From positions 87,843 to 122,877 of the forward strand of contig JABDCS010000001.1 in NCBI GenBank assembly GCA_013288005.1: 35,035 bases of DNA, in the 5' to 3' direction. The stretch comes from Chlamydiota bacterium (GTDB lineage Bacteria; Chlamydiota; Chlamydiia; Chlamydiales; Rhabdochlamydiaceae). The stretch's first letter is position 1; every line of letters begins with the position of its first letter. The translations under genes and the position numbers were made by a program. Shown piece by piece: positions 16,469 through 24,299 of this stretch. The notes beneath the pieces were generated by a model that saw nothing but the letters and a program-made list of their open reading frames with translations, had not been told where the DNA came from and searched no databases.

Positions 16469-17002
16469 ATGCCGATTAAACCTATCTTACCAAGTGAACA
16501 ACCAAAACATATTCACTCCCTAGAAGGGCTCCCCGAGGAACCACCTTCAATCGAAGAAAGTGTAATCAAGCGCCTTTTTTTTCAATTAGCAAAGTGTAGC
16601 GCCTATTCAGATAACATGCGTCGGGTTTTTACAGGCAATCATCAGATGAATGTCCAGAAAACTAAAACCTTAGCCACTGACATCAAAAATAATAATTATA
16701 AACAAGCGGGCTCCCATTTAGGTACAGCCGTTTTAGCCGTTTGGGCAGGTGTCGCTGCAGGTAAGGCCGGTGTTGATGCTGCTTCCGCCATTTCTATAAC
16801 GACTAAATTAGGGGATGGAGCGGGCTCAATTCTTCGTGGAAGTGAGTCATGGTTAAGTAGCGAAAAACAGATGGAAGATCAGAAGATTACAAAAGGCGCC
16901 GATGCGGGAAGACGAGTCAACGACTTCTACCAACAATTTAGGCAAGCTGTTCAATCAGTCTTAGATCAACGGGCCCAACAAGTCCGACCTATGGGCGGAT
17001 AA
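16469..17002 (+). CDS. Second T3S translocator-like protein (CopD/YopD position)
   Basis: 177 residues. A polar, proline-containing N-terminus (1-30) is followed by a helical region, one weakly hydrophobic Ala/Gly stretch at about 84-111 (HLGTAVLAVWAGVAAGKAGV and beyond), and a C-terminal amphipathic helix ending QAVQSVLDQRAQQVRPMGG. YopD and CopD also have a single hydrophobic segment and a C-terminal amphipathic helix, and they follow yopB/copB directly. The protein is much shorter than YopD (about 300) or chlamydial CopD, so it may be a reduced member or a different secreted partner. TTAGGAG lies eight bases before ATG 16469. Last gene of the cassette. Confidence 0.6.
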   Translation: MPIKPILPSEQPKHIHSLEGLPEEPPSIEESVIKRLFFQLAKCSAYSDNMRRVFTGNHQMNVQKTKTLATDIKNNNYKQAGSHLGTAVLAVWAGVAAGKAGVDAASAISITTKLGDGAGSILRGSESWLSSEKQMEDQKITKGADAGRRVNDFYQQFRQAVQSVLDQRAQQVRPMGG

Positions 17003-17014
17003 TCACCCAACCCT

Positions 17015-17088
17015 TGATTGCGTCCTAATCTCGCTTGTAGCCCAACAGCACATTCTGGTGGCCTACAAGTGAGATTAGGACGCAATCA
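17015..17088. repeat. Large imperfect hairpin after the translocator cassette
   Basis: The arms 17015-17040 and 17063-17088 are complementary over 26 bases with a single G/T position, around a 22-base loop. It starts 13 bases after the last translocator stop. No U-run follows (CACAGTTAAAAAG), so it is not a simple intrinsic terminator. Half of the arm recurs at 6017-6041, again at a gene end, which points to a small mobile or REP-like element that may also stabilise mRNA ends. Confidence 0.85.
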
Positions 17089-17130
17089 CAGTTAAAAAGC
17101 AGTTTATTGGAGAGTCAAAATAAAATATCT

Positions 17131-17160
17131 TTGTTCCTTAAAAGAATGTTCTCCTACAAT
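17131..17160 (+). promoter_or_regulatory. Probable promoter of the mla operon
   Basis: TTGTTC (17131-17136), 18 bases, TACAAT (17155-17160). The -10 matches consensus at five of six positions. Start near 17167, leader about 40 bases, with TAGG before ATG 17206. Confidence 0.5.
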
Positions 17161-17205
17161 GCGTTTGGGGTGGCCTAGTTGAAAAAAGCGCCCTTCTAGG
17201 TAATT

Positions 17206-18048
17206 ATGCAGGGAAACAGTCAATCCTCTCATTCTTCTATTGTGCAAGGGGTAACTACATTACTCAAGCGAGCACCTAATTACACAAACTTTATTACCGG
17301 TTTGGGAGCTTATTTTACTCTCATTATCGACACAATAAAGTGTACATTTGTTCGCCCTCCTTCTTTTTACCTAATTCTTAAACAGCTCTATGACATCGGA
17401 GTAACCTCTTTTATCGTCGTCGCGATTACAGGTTTTTCCACGGGCCTTGTTCTTGCTGCGCAATCCTTCTACCAATTGGCTGATAAAGGATTAGCAAGTG
17501 TGACAGGGATTTTAGTCGCGAAATCGATGATGACAGAACTAGGTCCTGTGCTGACAGGTTTTATGGTTACGGGACGAGTAGGAGCCGCAATGTGCGCCGA
17601 ACTAGGCACTATGCGAGTGACAGAGCAAATCGACGCTCTACAAACAATGGCTGTAAATCCCCATCGCTACCTCGTTGCTCCACGGTTAATCGCAGGCACC
17701 TTCATGATGCCACTCTTGACGCTTTTTAGCATTATGATGGGTATTTGGGGGGGCTATCTTATCGCCGTCTACTATTTCGGTATGTCACCTTCTGCCTATT
17801 ACGATCCGATGCCGCAAAGTATTAAAATTTTTGAATTGATGACGGGGCTAATTAAAGTTCTTATCTTTGGCATTATGATCATGTCGATTGCTTGTTATAA
17901 AGGAATGACGACATCGGGTGGTGCTGAAGGCGTTGGACAAGCGACGACCTCTTGTGTGGTCATCACCTATTGCTGTATTTTGCTCAGTAATTTTGTTCTC
18001 ACTGTCGCTTTGAACACTTTGCACGATAGGTTTGCCTCGTTGCTATGA
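17206..18048 (+). CDS. mlaE: MlaE-family ABC permease
   Basis: 280 residues, about five membrane segments. The MlaE domain is clear: 'GFSTGLVLAAQSFYQLADKG' (80s to 100), then 'VAKSMMTELGPVLTGFMVT', GRVGAAMCAELGTMRVTEQI, and DALQTMAVNPHRYLVAPRLI. This inner-membrane permease moves phospholipids between the inner and outer membrane with the MlaF ATPase and the MlaD substrate-binding ring. The N-terminal 30 residues are polar. It overlaps the next gene by ATGA, showing translational coupling, and has its own promoter. No MlaC or MlaB homologue follows, as is usual for Chlamydiae and plastid TGD-type systems. Confidence 0.95.
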   Translation: MQGNSQSSHSSIVQGVTTLLKRAPNYTNFITGLGAYFTLIIDTIKCTFVRPPSFYLILKQLYDIGVTSFIVVAITGFSTGLVLAAQSFYQLADKGLASVTGILVAKSMMTELGPVLTGFMVTGRVGAAMCAELGTMRVTEQIDALQTMAVNPHRYLVAPRLIAGTFMMPLLTLFSIMMGIWGGYLIAVYYFGMSPSAYYDPMPQSIKIFELMTGLIKVLIFGIMIMSIACYKGMTTSGGAEGVGQATTSCVVITYCCILLSNFVLTVALNTLHDRFASLL

Positions 18049-18842
18049 TTACCGTTAAGGATCTTTCCAAACGCTACGGAAAACTACAAGTACTAGATCA
18101 CCTTAATTTAGAGGTCGAGACTGGGGAGACGCTTGTCATTTTGGGCCGATCGGGCGTTGGAAAAAGTGTTCTTTTAAAGCACATCATCGGAATCACCAAA
18201 CCCGATATAGGTATAATCGATATCGATGGTGTTCGCATTACCGATCTTTCAGGGCCTGAACTTTATCAAGCTGTTCGCCACATGGGCATGCTCTTTCAAG
18301 GGTCCGCTCTTTTCGATTCGATGAATATTTATGAAAATACCGCCTTCTACCTCAAACAAAATGGGACACCCGACGGACAAAAATATGCAAAATCCGCTCT
18401 AGATGATCTTGTGGCTCACGCCTTGGAAATGGTTGGATTAGAAGATACACAGAATAAAATGCCTTCAGAACTCTCTGGTGGCATGAAGAAGCGAGCCGCA
18501 CTTGCACGCTTAATCGTCTATCGCCCATCGGTTATTCTTTACGACGAACCTACGACAGGTCTCGATCCCATCACAGCGATGACAATTAATGAGCTCATTG
18601 TTAAAACCCAGCATGAGCTAAAGGCAACAAGCATCGTCGTTACCCATGATATTATCTGTTCTCTTTTCGTCGGTGATAGGCTAGCCTTGCATAAAGATGG
18701 CAAAATCGCCTATATCGCAGAACCAGAGGCCTTTTTACAAATTGATGACCCTATAATTGCTTTTTTACGAAAGACAATTCATGAGAACCCACAAACCTTT
18801 CGTAAAGAAATGGAAGAAAGAGGAGTAAATAACCAACGATGA
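18045..18842 (+). CDS. mlaF: MlaF-family ABC ATPase
   Basis: 265-residue ABC ATPase of the Mla/Ttg2A type. Walker A is GRSGVGKS (34-41), the Q-loop is Gln85 in GMLFQGSALF (typical for MlaF, where FQ is followed by GSALFDSM), the signature is LSGGMKKR (143-150), Walker B is VILYDE (163-168) with Glu168 as catalytic base, and the switch histidine is His201. It powers lipid transport through MlaE at the cytoplasmic face. It overlaps mlaE (ATGA) and mlaD (ATGA) by four bases each, so the three proteins are made together. Confidence 0.96.
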   Translation: MITVKDLSKRYGKLQVLDHLNLEVETGETLVILGRSGVGKSVLLKHIIGITKPDIGIIDIDGVRITDLSGPELYQAVRHMGMLFQGSALFDSMNIYENTAFYLKQNGTPDGQKYAKSALDDLVAHALEMVGLEDTQNKMPSELSGGMKKRAALARLIVYRPSVILYDEPTTGLDPITAMTINELIVKTQHELKATSIVVTHDIICSLFVGDRLALHKDGKIAYIAEPEAFLQIDDPIIAFLRKTIHENPQTFRKEMEERGVNNQR

Positions 18843-20050
18843 ACCAACAGATTAAGAACTTTCTCATCGGAGTGTTCATCTTAGGAGCCTGCGCTGTCTT
18901 TGTTTGGTTTATCCTTTTTTTACGCCCCTCTGCAGGCAATGCGAGAGAAACTCTCTACGCTCGCTTTGTCAATATTACCCAAGTGAACGTCGGCACCCGC
19001 GTCCTCTATGCGGGGCGTCCTGTGGGAGAAGTAGCCGCTATCGAAGAGATTCAGCATGCACGCGATTTACCACCTGATGCTGAAGGGCAAATTTACATGT
19101 ACCAGTTGACCTTAAAGGTCGACTCTAGCGTTCAGGTTTTTAACACTGACCAAATTTCTGTCCAAACATCAGGGCTTCTCGGCGAAAAATCGATTGCGAT
19201 TACTCCACGTGCTCCCCCACCCGGAGTCACACCTAAATTAGTGGGCGAACAACCGATCTATGCAGGATCTGCAGATCCGCTTAAAGATGTCTTTGATCAG
19301 TTGAGCACCCTGGCGCATAAAGTAGAAGGAACTCTTGATGATTTCCATCAATGGTTCAACCAAAATAAAGACAACCTGGCTTTTGCTGTGCGTTCTTTCG
19401 GTTGTGCTATGGATCAAACCTATGATGTAATCCGCGACATTAACCAAAAACACGTTGTCGACGATTTTCAAAGCGCAGCGCAAAATATGACAACCACCAT
19501 GCGTCAAATTCAGGATGCGATTTGTCAATTGCAAGCAGCTGACGTCTTCAATAATGCTGGCTTAGTCATGAATAATCTGAAGAGCGCATCGGATAATATC
19601 GATCGGGTTATGCAGCAGATCGCTGATGGCAAAGGGACTATAGGCAGGCTCATTAAAGGTGATGAAATGTACCTGCGGTTGACGGCCATCTTGAGCAAAG
19701 TCGACACCGTTATGAATGACATCAATCACTACGGGATTTTCTTCAATCTCAATAAGAGCTGGCAACGATTACGCACCCAACGCGCCACGTTAATGAATGC
19801 CCTAGATTCGCCTGGAGAATTCCGCGATTATTTCGAACAAGAAATAGACGAAATCAATACTGCAATGGGTCGTCTATCAGAACTCATCCGACGTGCTGAA
19901 AATTCCAAAGATAGAGAAGCGATTTTTGAAAGCGCTCCTTTTAAACGCGACTTTGCCGAGCTCTTACGCGGCGTAGATGAACTCAGTGATTCGCTTCGCC
20001 TTTATAATGAACAATTGATGCAAGCAGATGAGCCGGTACCATGCAAATAA
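18839..20050 (+). CDS. mlaD: MlaD-type MCE-domain protein
   Basis: 403 residues. One N-terminal membrane anchor (about 8-28) is followed by the MCE domain at about 36-125, with 'LYARFVNITQVNVGTRVLYA' and then GRPVGEVAAIE and the strand-rich SGLLGEKSIAITP. The remaining 270 residues are mostly alpha-helical, with a DNA-free, coiled-coil-like pattern of spaced hydrophobics (VEGTLDDFHQWFNQN through RLYNEQLMQ). This C-terminal part is far longer than in E. coli MlaD (183 residues total) and resembles the extended helices of other MCE proteins that form a needle or barrel across the periplasm. It is the substrate-binding periplasmic part of the transporter. It overlaps mlaF by four bases. Confidence 0.93.
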   Translation: MNQQIKNFLIGVFILGACAVFVWFILFLRPSAGNARETLYARFVNITQVNVGTRVLYAGRPVGEVAAIEEIQHARDLPPDAEGQIYMYQLTLKVDSSVQVFNTDQISVQTSGLLGEKSIAITPRAPPPGVTPKLVGEQPIYAGSADPLKDVFDQLSTLAHKVEGTLDDFHQWFNQNKDNLAFAVRSFGCAMDQTYDVIRDINQKHVVDDFQSAAQNMTTTMRQIQDAICQLQAADVFNNAGLVMNNLKSASDNIDRVMQQIADGKGTIGRLIKGDEMYLRLTAILSKVDTVMNDINHYGIFFNLNKSWQRLRTQRATLMNALDSPGEFRDYFEQEIDEINTAMGRLSELIRRAENSKDREAIFESAPFKRDFAELLRGVDELSDSLRLYNEQLMQADEPVPCK

Positions 20051-20077
20051 TCCTGCTTTTTTTAATAGGAAAAGCTA

Positions 20078-20644
20078 ATGGCTGATCCACTTCCCTATTC
20101 CCATCTTGAAAGGGGTACTCTTCTTATCGCTTCGCCTGATATCGATACTGGATTTTACGCGCGGAGTGTACTCCTTCTATGTGATCATACCCCTTCCGGA
20201 TCTTTTGCCTTAGCTATCAACAAGCCCATCGATATGGAGTTCCCCGAAGATATAATGAAAATCGAGGAAAACTCCCTGATTTCGATGTGCATGGGGGGAC
20301 CCATCCAATCGAATCAGCTCATGCTTCTTCATGAATATGGGGAAGCGCCCGATCAAACTTTAAAAGTGTGTGAGGGTATCTATTTAGGAGGAGATTTAAA
20401 TTTTCTCCAAGAAATTTTAGAAAAACAACTCAGCATCCCTTTACGTCTTTGTTTTGGCTATACAGGCTGGGGCTCGGGCCAGCTCGAGCGTGAGTTTTTA
20501 AATGGGGGTTGGTTTCTCCATCCCGCATCCGTTAACCTAGTCTTTGATACTCCGCCCGAACAAATGTGGTCCACATGCCTCCGTACTATGGGGGGCAAGT
20601 ATGCCACTCTCTCTATGGTTCCAGAAGATCTCTCTGTTAATTAG
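20078..20644 (+). CDS. AlgH/YqgE (UPF0301) family protein
   Basis: 188 residues, matching the usual family length. Diagnostic motifs are 'GTLLIASPDIDTGFYARSV' (14-32), then GSFALAINKP (about 45-54), CMGGPIQSNQLMLLH (70s to 80s), and LCFGYTGWGSGQLEREF (about 128-144). The family is widespread and cytoplasmic; a role in transcription regulation of alginate genes was proposed in Pseudomonas, but the molecular activity is not established. It begins 27 bases after mlaD, so it may be on the same transcript. It is convergent with the gene at 20656. Confidence 0.93.
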   Translation: MADPLPYSHLERGTLLIASPDIDTGFYARSVLLLCDHTPSGSFALAINKPIDMEFPEDIMKIEENSLISMCMGGPIQSNQLMLLHEYGEAPDQTLKVCEGIYLGGDLNFLQEILEKQLSIPLRLCFGYTGWGSGQLEREFLNGGWFLHPASVNLVFDTPPEQMWSTCLRTMGGKYATLSMVPEDLSVN

Positions 20645-20655
20645 GCCGCAGTTCC

Positions 20656-22797
20656 TTACGGATGATGCTGCAGTTTTGTTTCTGTCAGCGGTATTTTCTT
20701 ATAAAGAGCTGAACAAGCAGTCTGCGTTTTCGATTTTTGCGCATCGATTTCTGCTTGAAAATCGGAAAATGCACCGACAAAACGATGCAAACGGGTATCG
20801 TCCACAGCCCTTTCTCGCATCATCAAAGCTCCTTGGTAGAGAAGACGATGGACAAATTGTTTATCCTGAGGACGCCAGTGGGGCTGTTTGCTCAACATCT
20901 TAATAAAAGCATAAAAGCCTGAAGCCATAACAGCACTTGTGTCGATTGCATCCTTGCAGATAAAACTGCACAAATCGGAGGAAGTCATTTCGATGAGTTT
21001 GAAAGTTAGAAAATGATAGAAAAGTTCTAGAAAATCTAGCCTATTTTTGCGTGTCAGAATGCCCTTTCCGCCGAAGATCGAATTATGGATAACCTCAACT
21101 GCCTGTTTAGAAAAATCGGTGATCTCTTTTATCTTGAGGTTGGGGGGGAAGAAAAATCCACACCCTTCACCGCTATCCAGTTGTTCCAGAAGTTGGCTCT
21201 TAAAAACAGCCGCATCATCGAGTTTTTCATAGATCCCTGTCTGCAAATAGAATTCAGTATCTTTTGGAAGAGTCACTACATAAAGTATCTCGGAAAATTC
21301 TGCACTTTTTTGTAGCTCTTCTAAAACCATACACCTCGCATGCTCATGCCAGGATGTTCTGTCTTGCAAATTCACCAAAAGAAGCTTTTTTTTTGGAAAA
21401 AAATTTCCAAGTCCGCGTAGAAAGGCTTTAAATTCTGGAACGATTTTCGCTTGATCAATGTGAGACTGCAAAGTGGGAGAAGGAATACGTAAAAGTGTGC
21501 ATTCGTAAGAGTCGGTGGTAAATGAAAAGAGGCCATGCGGAAAATTTTCATGATGCATGGGATCAAATCCTCCATGCTCTTCTCCTTCGCGCACAACGTC
21601 GAGAGTTTTCAATAAGGGGCCATTAGGAAATAAGGTTAGGTATTGACGGAGATGCTCATCTTCATCGACAAGAGCATTCCACATCCAAAGTGGATTTTTC
21701 CCATCTTCTGTCAATGGAAATTTATGACAAGCTTTCGAGAATATCGTCTCAACAAAGATACCTGCTTCTGTGGCATAGGGCTGACGTGTAAAAAAAGCGT
21801 GAGCGAGTCGATGAAGAATTTGAATCGCTTGCTTTTCGGCTGCTCCGAGTTGTTCGAAGGGCTTGTCTAGAGCTGCCGTATAATCTTCCTTGACGACCGC
21901 TTCGCGTAGAAAGAGCTGAAAATCGTGAAAATAGCTTAGAGAACTTTTGCCCATTGTTTGCTGCAAAAGATTGCGCGGATTAGCCGCAAGCATGAGCGCC
22001 ATAATGGCTTTCATTGTACTGAGAACGAGCGGTGAATCTCTTTCTTGTACAGCATCTTTGACAAACGAATCTAAAAAATCGTGGCTGGCTTGGAGAATCT
22101 CGCGAGCTGCTTCATGTACTGTACGATCTTCTATCGCTTTAATACGTAGAAAAGGATCCTCTCCAGTAAGCTCGCCTATGGTCTCATCGAATTTTCCTAC
22201 CAGTTTGATATGGCGAAGAAGGTTACGACTGAAAAAGGGCTTACCATCCTCTTTTCGAATGAAAAAGAGCTCATACTCTTTATCTCGCTTTACAGTCTCT
22301 AAATCTTTAAGACCGCGACGTTGAATATCGAGAAGATCAACTTCGGCTTCTCCCCATTCCGCTTCCCAGGCTTCTTCTTTAGCAAGGGTGGCATGGAATT
22401 TTTTCATGATTTTATTGAGATAGAACTCCTGAAGGTCTTGGAATTCTTTGAGCTCTTGAACTCCCCCTTCGCCATGGGTACCCTTAAATAACGCTGTACA
22501 CTTATCGATTTTTTGCGCGGCTTCGTTGGCCATCAGCATGATCGATTGAATACCCTGCCGAGTCTCGGCATCTTCTAACTCTCCCTCGCCTTTTTCGTAG
22601 ACTCGTTGTAAATAATTATGAAGGACGCGGAAAGTCTCCTTAACTTTTTCTTGGTTACTTTCTCGGTATTCGGGATCACTCAACTCTTCTTGAGCGACGT
22701 TCGAAAGCACTTTCTTCTCGTCCAGCTCGGCAAAGCGCGAAAGCTCTTCCATCGCTTCTGTTACCGAGAGCTTTCCTCTTTTGGCTCCCTTCTTCAT
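20656..22797 (-). CDS. Large charged protein of unknown function
   Basis: 713 residues from ATG 22797, preferred because AAAGGTGATT stands directly before it; the frame extends seven residues to ATG 22818, which has no ribosome site. No signal peptide or membrane segment. It is rich in Glu, Lys and Leu and looks almost wholly helical for residues 1-330, with a short mixed region near 430-560 (LLRIPSPTLQSHIDQAKIVP; LLLVNLQDRTSWHEHARCMV) and a helical end. No motif of a known enzyme is seen. It is the longest unassigned protein on the minus strand and stands alone between convergent algH and upstream pit. An AT-rich leader like those of other lineage-specific genes in the window suggests an accessory gene, perhaps a secreted effector. 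Confidence 0.75.
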   Translation of the reverse strand: MKKGAKRGKLSVTEAMEELSRFAELDEKKVLSNVAQEELSDPEYRESNQEKVKETFRVLHNYLQRVYEKGEGELEDAETRQGIQSIMLMANEAAQKIDKCTALFKGTHGEGGVQELKEFQDLQEFYLNKIMKKFHATLAKEEAWEAEWGEAEVDLLDIQRRGLKDLETVKRDKEYELFFIRKEDGKPFFSRNLLRHIKLVGKFDETIGELTGEDPFLRIKAIEDRTVHEAAREILQASHDFLDSFVKDAVQERDSPLVLSTMKAIMALMLAANPRNLLQQTMGKSSLSYFHDFQLFLREAVVKEDYTAALDKPFEQLGAAEKQAIQILHRLAHAFFTRQPYATEAGIFVETIFSKACHKFPLTEDGKNPLWMWNALVDEDEHLRQYLTLFPNGPLLKTLDVVREGEEHGGFDPMHHENFPHGLFSFTTDSYECTLLRIPSPTLQSHIDQAKIVPEFKAFLRGLGNFFPKKKLLLVNLQDRTSWHEHARCMVLEELQKSAEFSEILYVVTLPKDTEFYLQTGIYEKLDDAAVFKSQLLEQLDSGEGCGFFFPPNLKIKEITDFSKQAVEVIHNSIFGGKGILTRKNRLDFLELFYHFLTFKLIEMTSSDLCSFICKDAIDTSAVMASGFYAFIKMLSKQPHWRPQDKQFVHRLLYQGALMMRERAVDDTRLHRFVGAFSDFQAEIDAQKSKTQTACSALYKKIPLTETKLQHHP

Positions 22798-22909
22798 AAT
22801 CACCTTTTTATTTTTCATTATCTTTATTAAATTAATTTATAATCAAAACAAATAAAACAATTATCATAACTAAAATAATAAGATACTTTAATAAAATGAC
22901 TTAAGGTGA

Positions 22910-22939
22910 TTATTAATTATTATTAAAAATAATTAATAA
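22910..22939. repeat. AT-only inverted repeat between pit and the 713-residue gene
   Basis: TTATTAATTATT (22910-22921) and its exact complement (22928-22939) around a 6-base spacer. It lies in a 200-base AT-rich region downstream of pit and upstream of the next minus-strand gene, so it may mark a promoter-proximal protein site or end of the pit transcript. AT-rich stretches give such symmetry easily, so weight is low. Confidence 0.5.
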
Positions 22940-23009
22940 GAAAAAGCTCAAATCCAAAGCAACCTTATATAGTGTTGATAATAAGGAGCTTAAGAAGAAA
23001 AGGGTGAAT

Positions 23010-23993
23010 TTAGAAGAAGCTCTTGATGCTCAGGTAAAACAAAGAGGAGATGATCGCAGAGCCTGGCAGAGTGAGGAGCCAAGTGACAGCAATCCACTTT
23101 CCAAGACGCCATTGAACTGCATGGACACTTTTAGCAGCTCCTGCCCCGCTTATGCTTCCCGTGATCATTTGCGAAGAGCTAATGGGCATACCTAAAAAAC
23201 TCGCAATGAGAATGATAATAGAGGAGCTCATTTCGGCAGCAAATCCCTGTGGAGGGGTAAGCTTGGTCAATTTAAATCCCATCACCCGGATAATGCGAAA
23301 CCCTCCAGAAGCTGTGCCTATACCTATTGTCAACGCACAGGCTAGGATTACCCAAAGAGGAATTTGGGATGTCGAGATCAGTCCAGAAGCTAAAAGGCCT
23401 AGAGTGATAATACCCATGCTCTTTTGGGCATCATTCATTCCATGAGAAAGCGCTACTAGACCGCTAGAAGCCACTTGAAGATGACGGTAGATACGATCCT
23501 TATTGCGGCTTCCGCCCCATCGCAGTACACCTTTCATGAGGAGATAAGCCATACCAAAGCCTAAAAAGGGTGAGACGATCATGGGAATTAAAACCTTCAG
23601 CAGCAAACCTTGCCAAATAATGATAGTCGGCCCTCCCTTCACAAGAGAAGCCCCTATAAGTCCTCCAATTAAGGCGTAGGAGGAGCTACTGGGCATTCCG
23701 AAATACCAAGTAGCAAAGTTCCAAATTATGGCTCCCACAAGAGCAGAGATGACAAGAGTTTGGGTAGCAGCTGCTTCTTTGACTAAGCCCGTGGCAATAG
23801 TTTGTGCTACCCCACTTGCGTGGAGGGCACCAATCGTATTCAGAACACCGGCCAAAATAATGGCTGCGATGGGGGCTAGAGCACGCGTAGCTATTACGGT
23901 CGAAACCACGTTAGCTGCGTCATGGAAACCGTTTGTATAATCAAACAGAAGTCCCAAGACAACTATACAAATAACAATCCATGGCCATTCCAT
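23010..23993 (-). CDS. pit: PiT-family inorganic phosphate transporter
   Basis: 327 residues with about ten hydrophobic segments, an inner-membrane phosphate permease driven by a cation gradient. Both PiT signature repeats are present: 'DYTNGFHDAANVVSTVIATR' at 18-37 and 'GLVALSHGMNDAQKSMGII' at 178-196; the Asp and Asn of GFHDAAN and GMNDAQK form the substrate site in the family. The short length is typical of archaeal and chlamydial members that lack the large central loop of E. coli PitA. In many Chlamydiae a DUF47 (PhoU-like) gene stands next to pit; none is present here on either side. The start is ATG 23993 with AAGG just upstream. Confidence 0.95.
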   Translation of the reverse strand: MEWPWIVICIVVLGLLFDYTNGFHDAANVVSTVIATRALAPIAAIILAGVLNTIGALHASGVAQTIATGLVKEAAATQTLVISALVGAIIWNFATWYFGMPSSSSYALIGGLIGASLVKGGPTIIIWQGLLLKVLIPMIVSPFLGFGMAYLLMKGVLRWGGSRNKDRIYRHLQVASSGLVALSHGMNDAQKSMGIITLGLLASGLISTSQIPLWVILACALTIGIGTASGGFRIIRVMGFKLTKLTPPQGFAAEMSSSIIILIASFLGMPISSSQMITGSISGAGAAKSVHAVQWRLGKWIAVTWLLTLPGSAIISSLFYLSIKSFF

Positions 23994-24299
23994 ACCTTGT
24001 ATCCATACTTGTAAATAACCATTCTGACAAGGAAAAAAAATAGGCCGTATTTGCTTGGCGTACAGTTACAGGTCTTTTGCAAGGATTAAGGAAGCTGCTC
24101 ATTTTTTCCCGTGCAGAAAATCTGTACCGCAAGTATTTACGTAATTAGAGCCATTAGTAAAACTAAGATGGTGTATCAAAAGTAAAATTCCTAGATTTTA
24201 GAAGATTTTTGATTCGAAAAAGATGAATAATAGACAAAGTTTAAGGTTATTTCGTTGAGAACAATTTCTCAGCGTCCAGAACAGGAAACAAGGCAAAGC
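23994..24299. other. Divergent intergenic region, pit / exported protein
   Basis: About 300 bases without a convincing gene. It must hold the promoters of pit (-) and the exported-protein gene at 24300 (+). On the minus strand TTGTCA, 17 bases, TATGGA lies just before pit but would leave almost no leader. On the plus strand the end is AT-rich with several poly-A runs; no well-spaced promoter pair was found. No tRNA or repeat was seen. Confidence 0.4.

Noticed and set aside
22860..22990. AT-rich region considered as a replication origin
   Set aside because: No DnaA box cluster or dnaA/dnaN neighbour was found; AT-richness here matches other accessory gene leaders.
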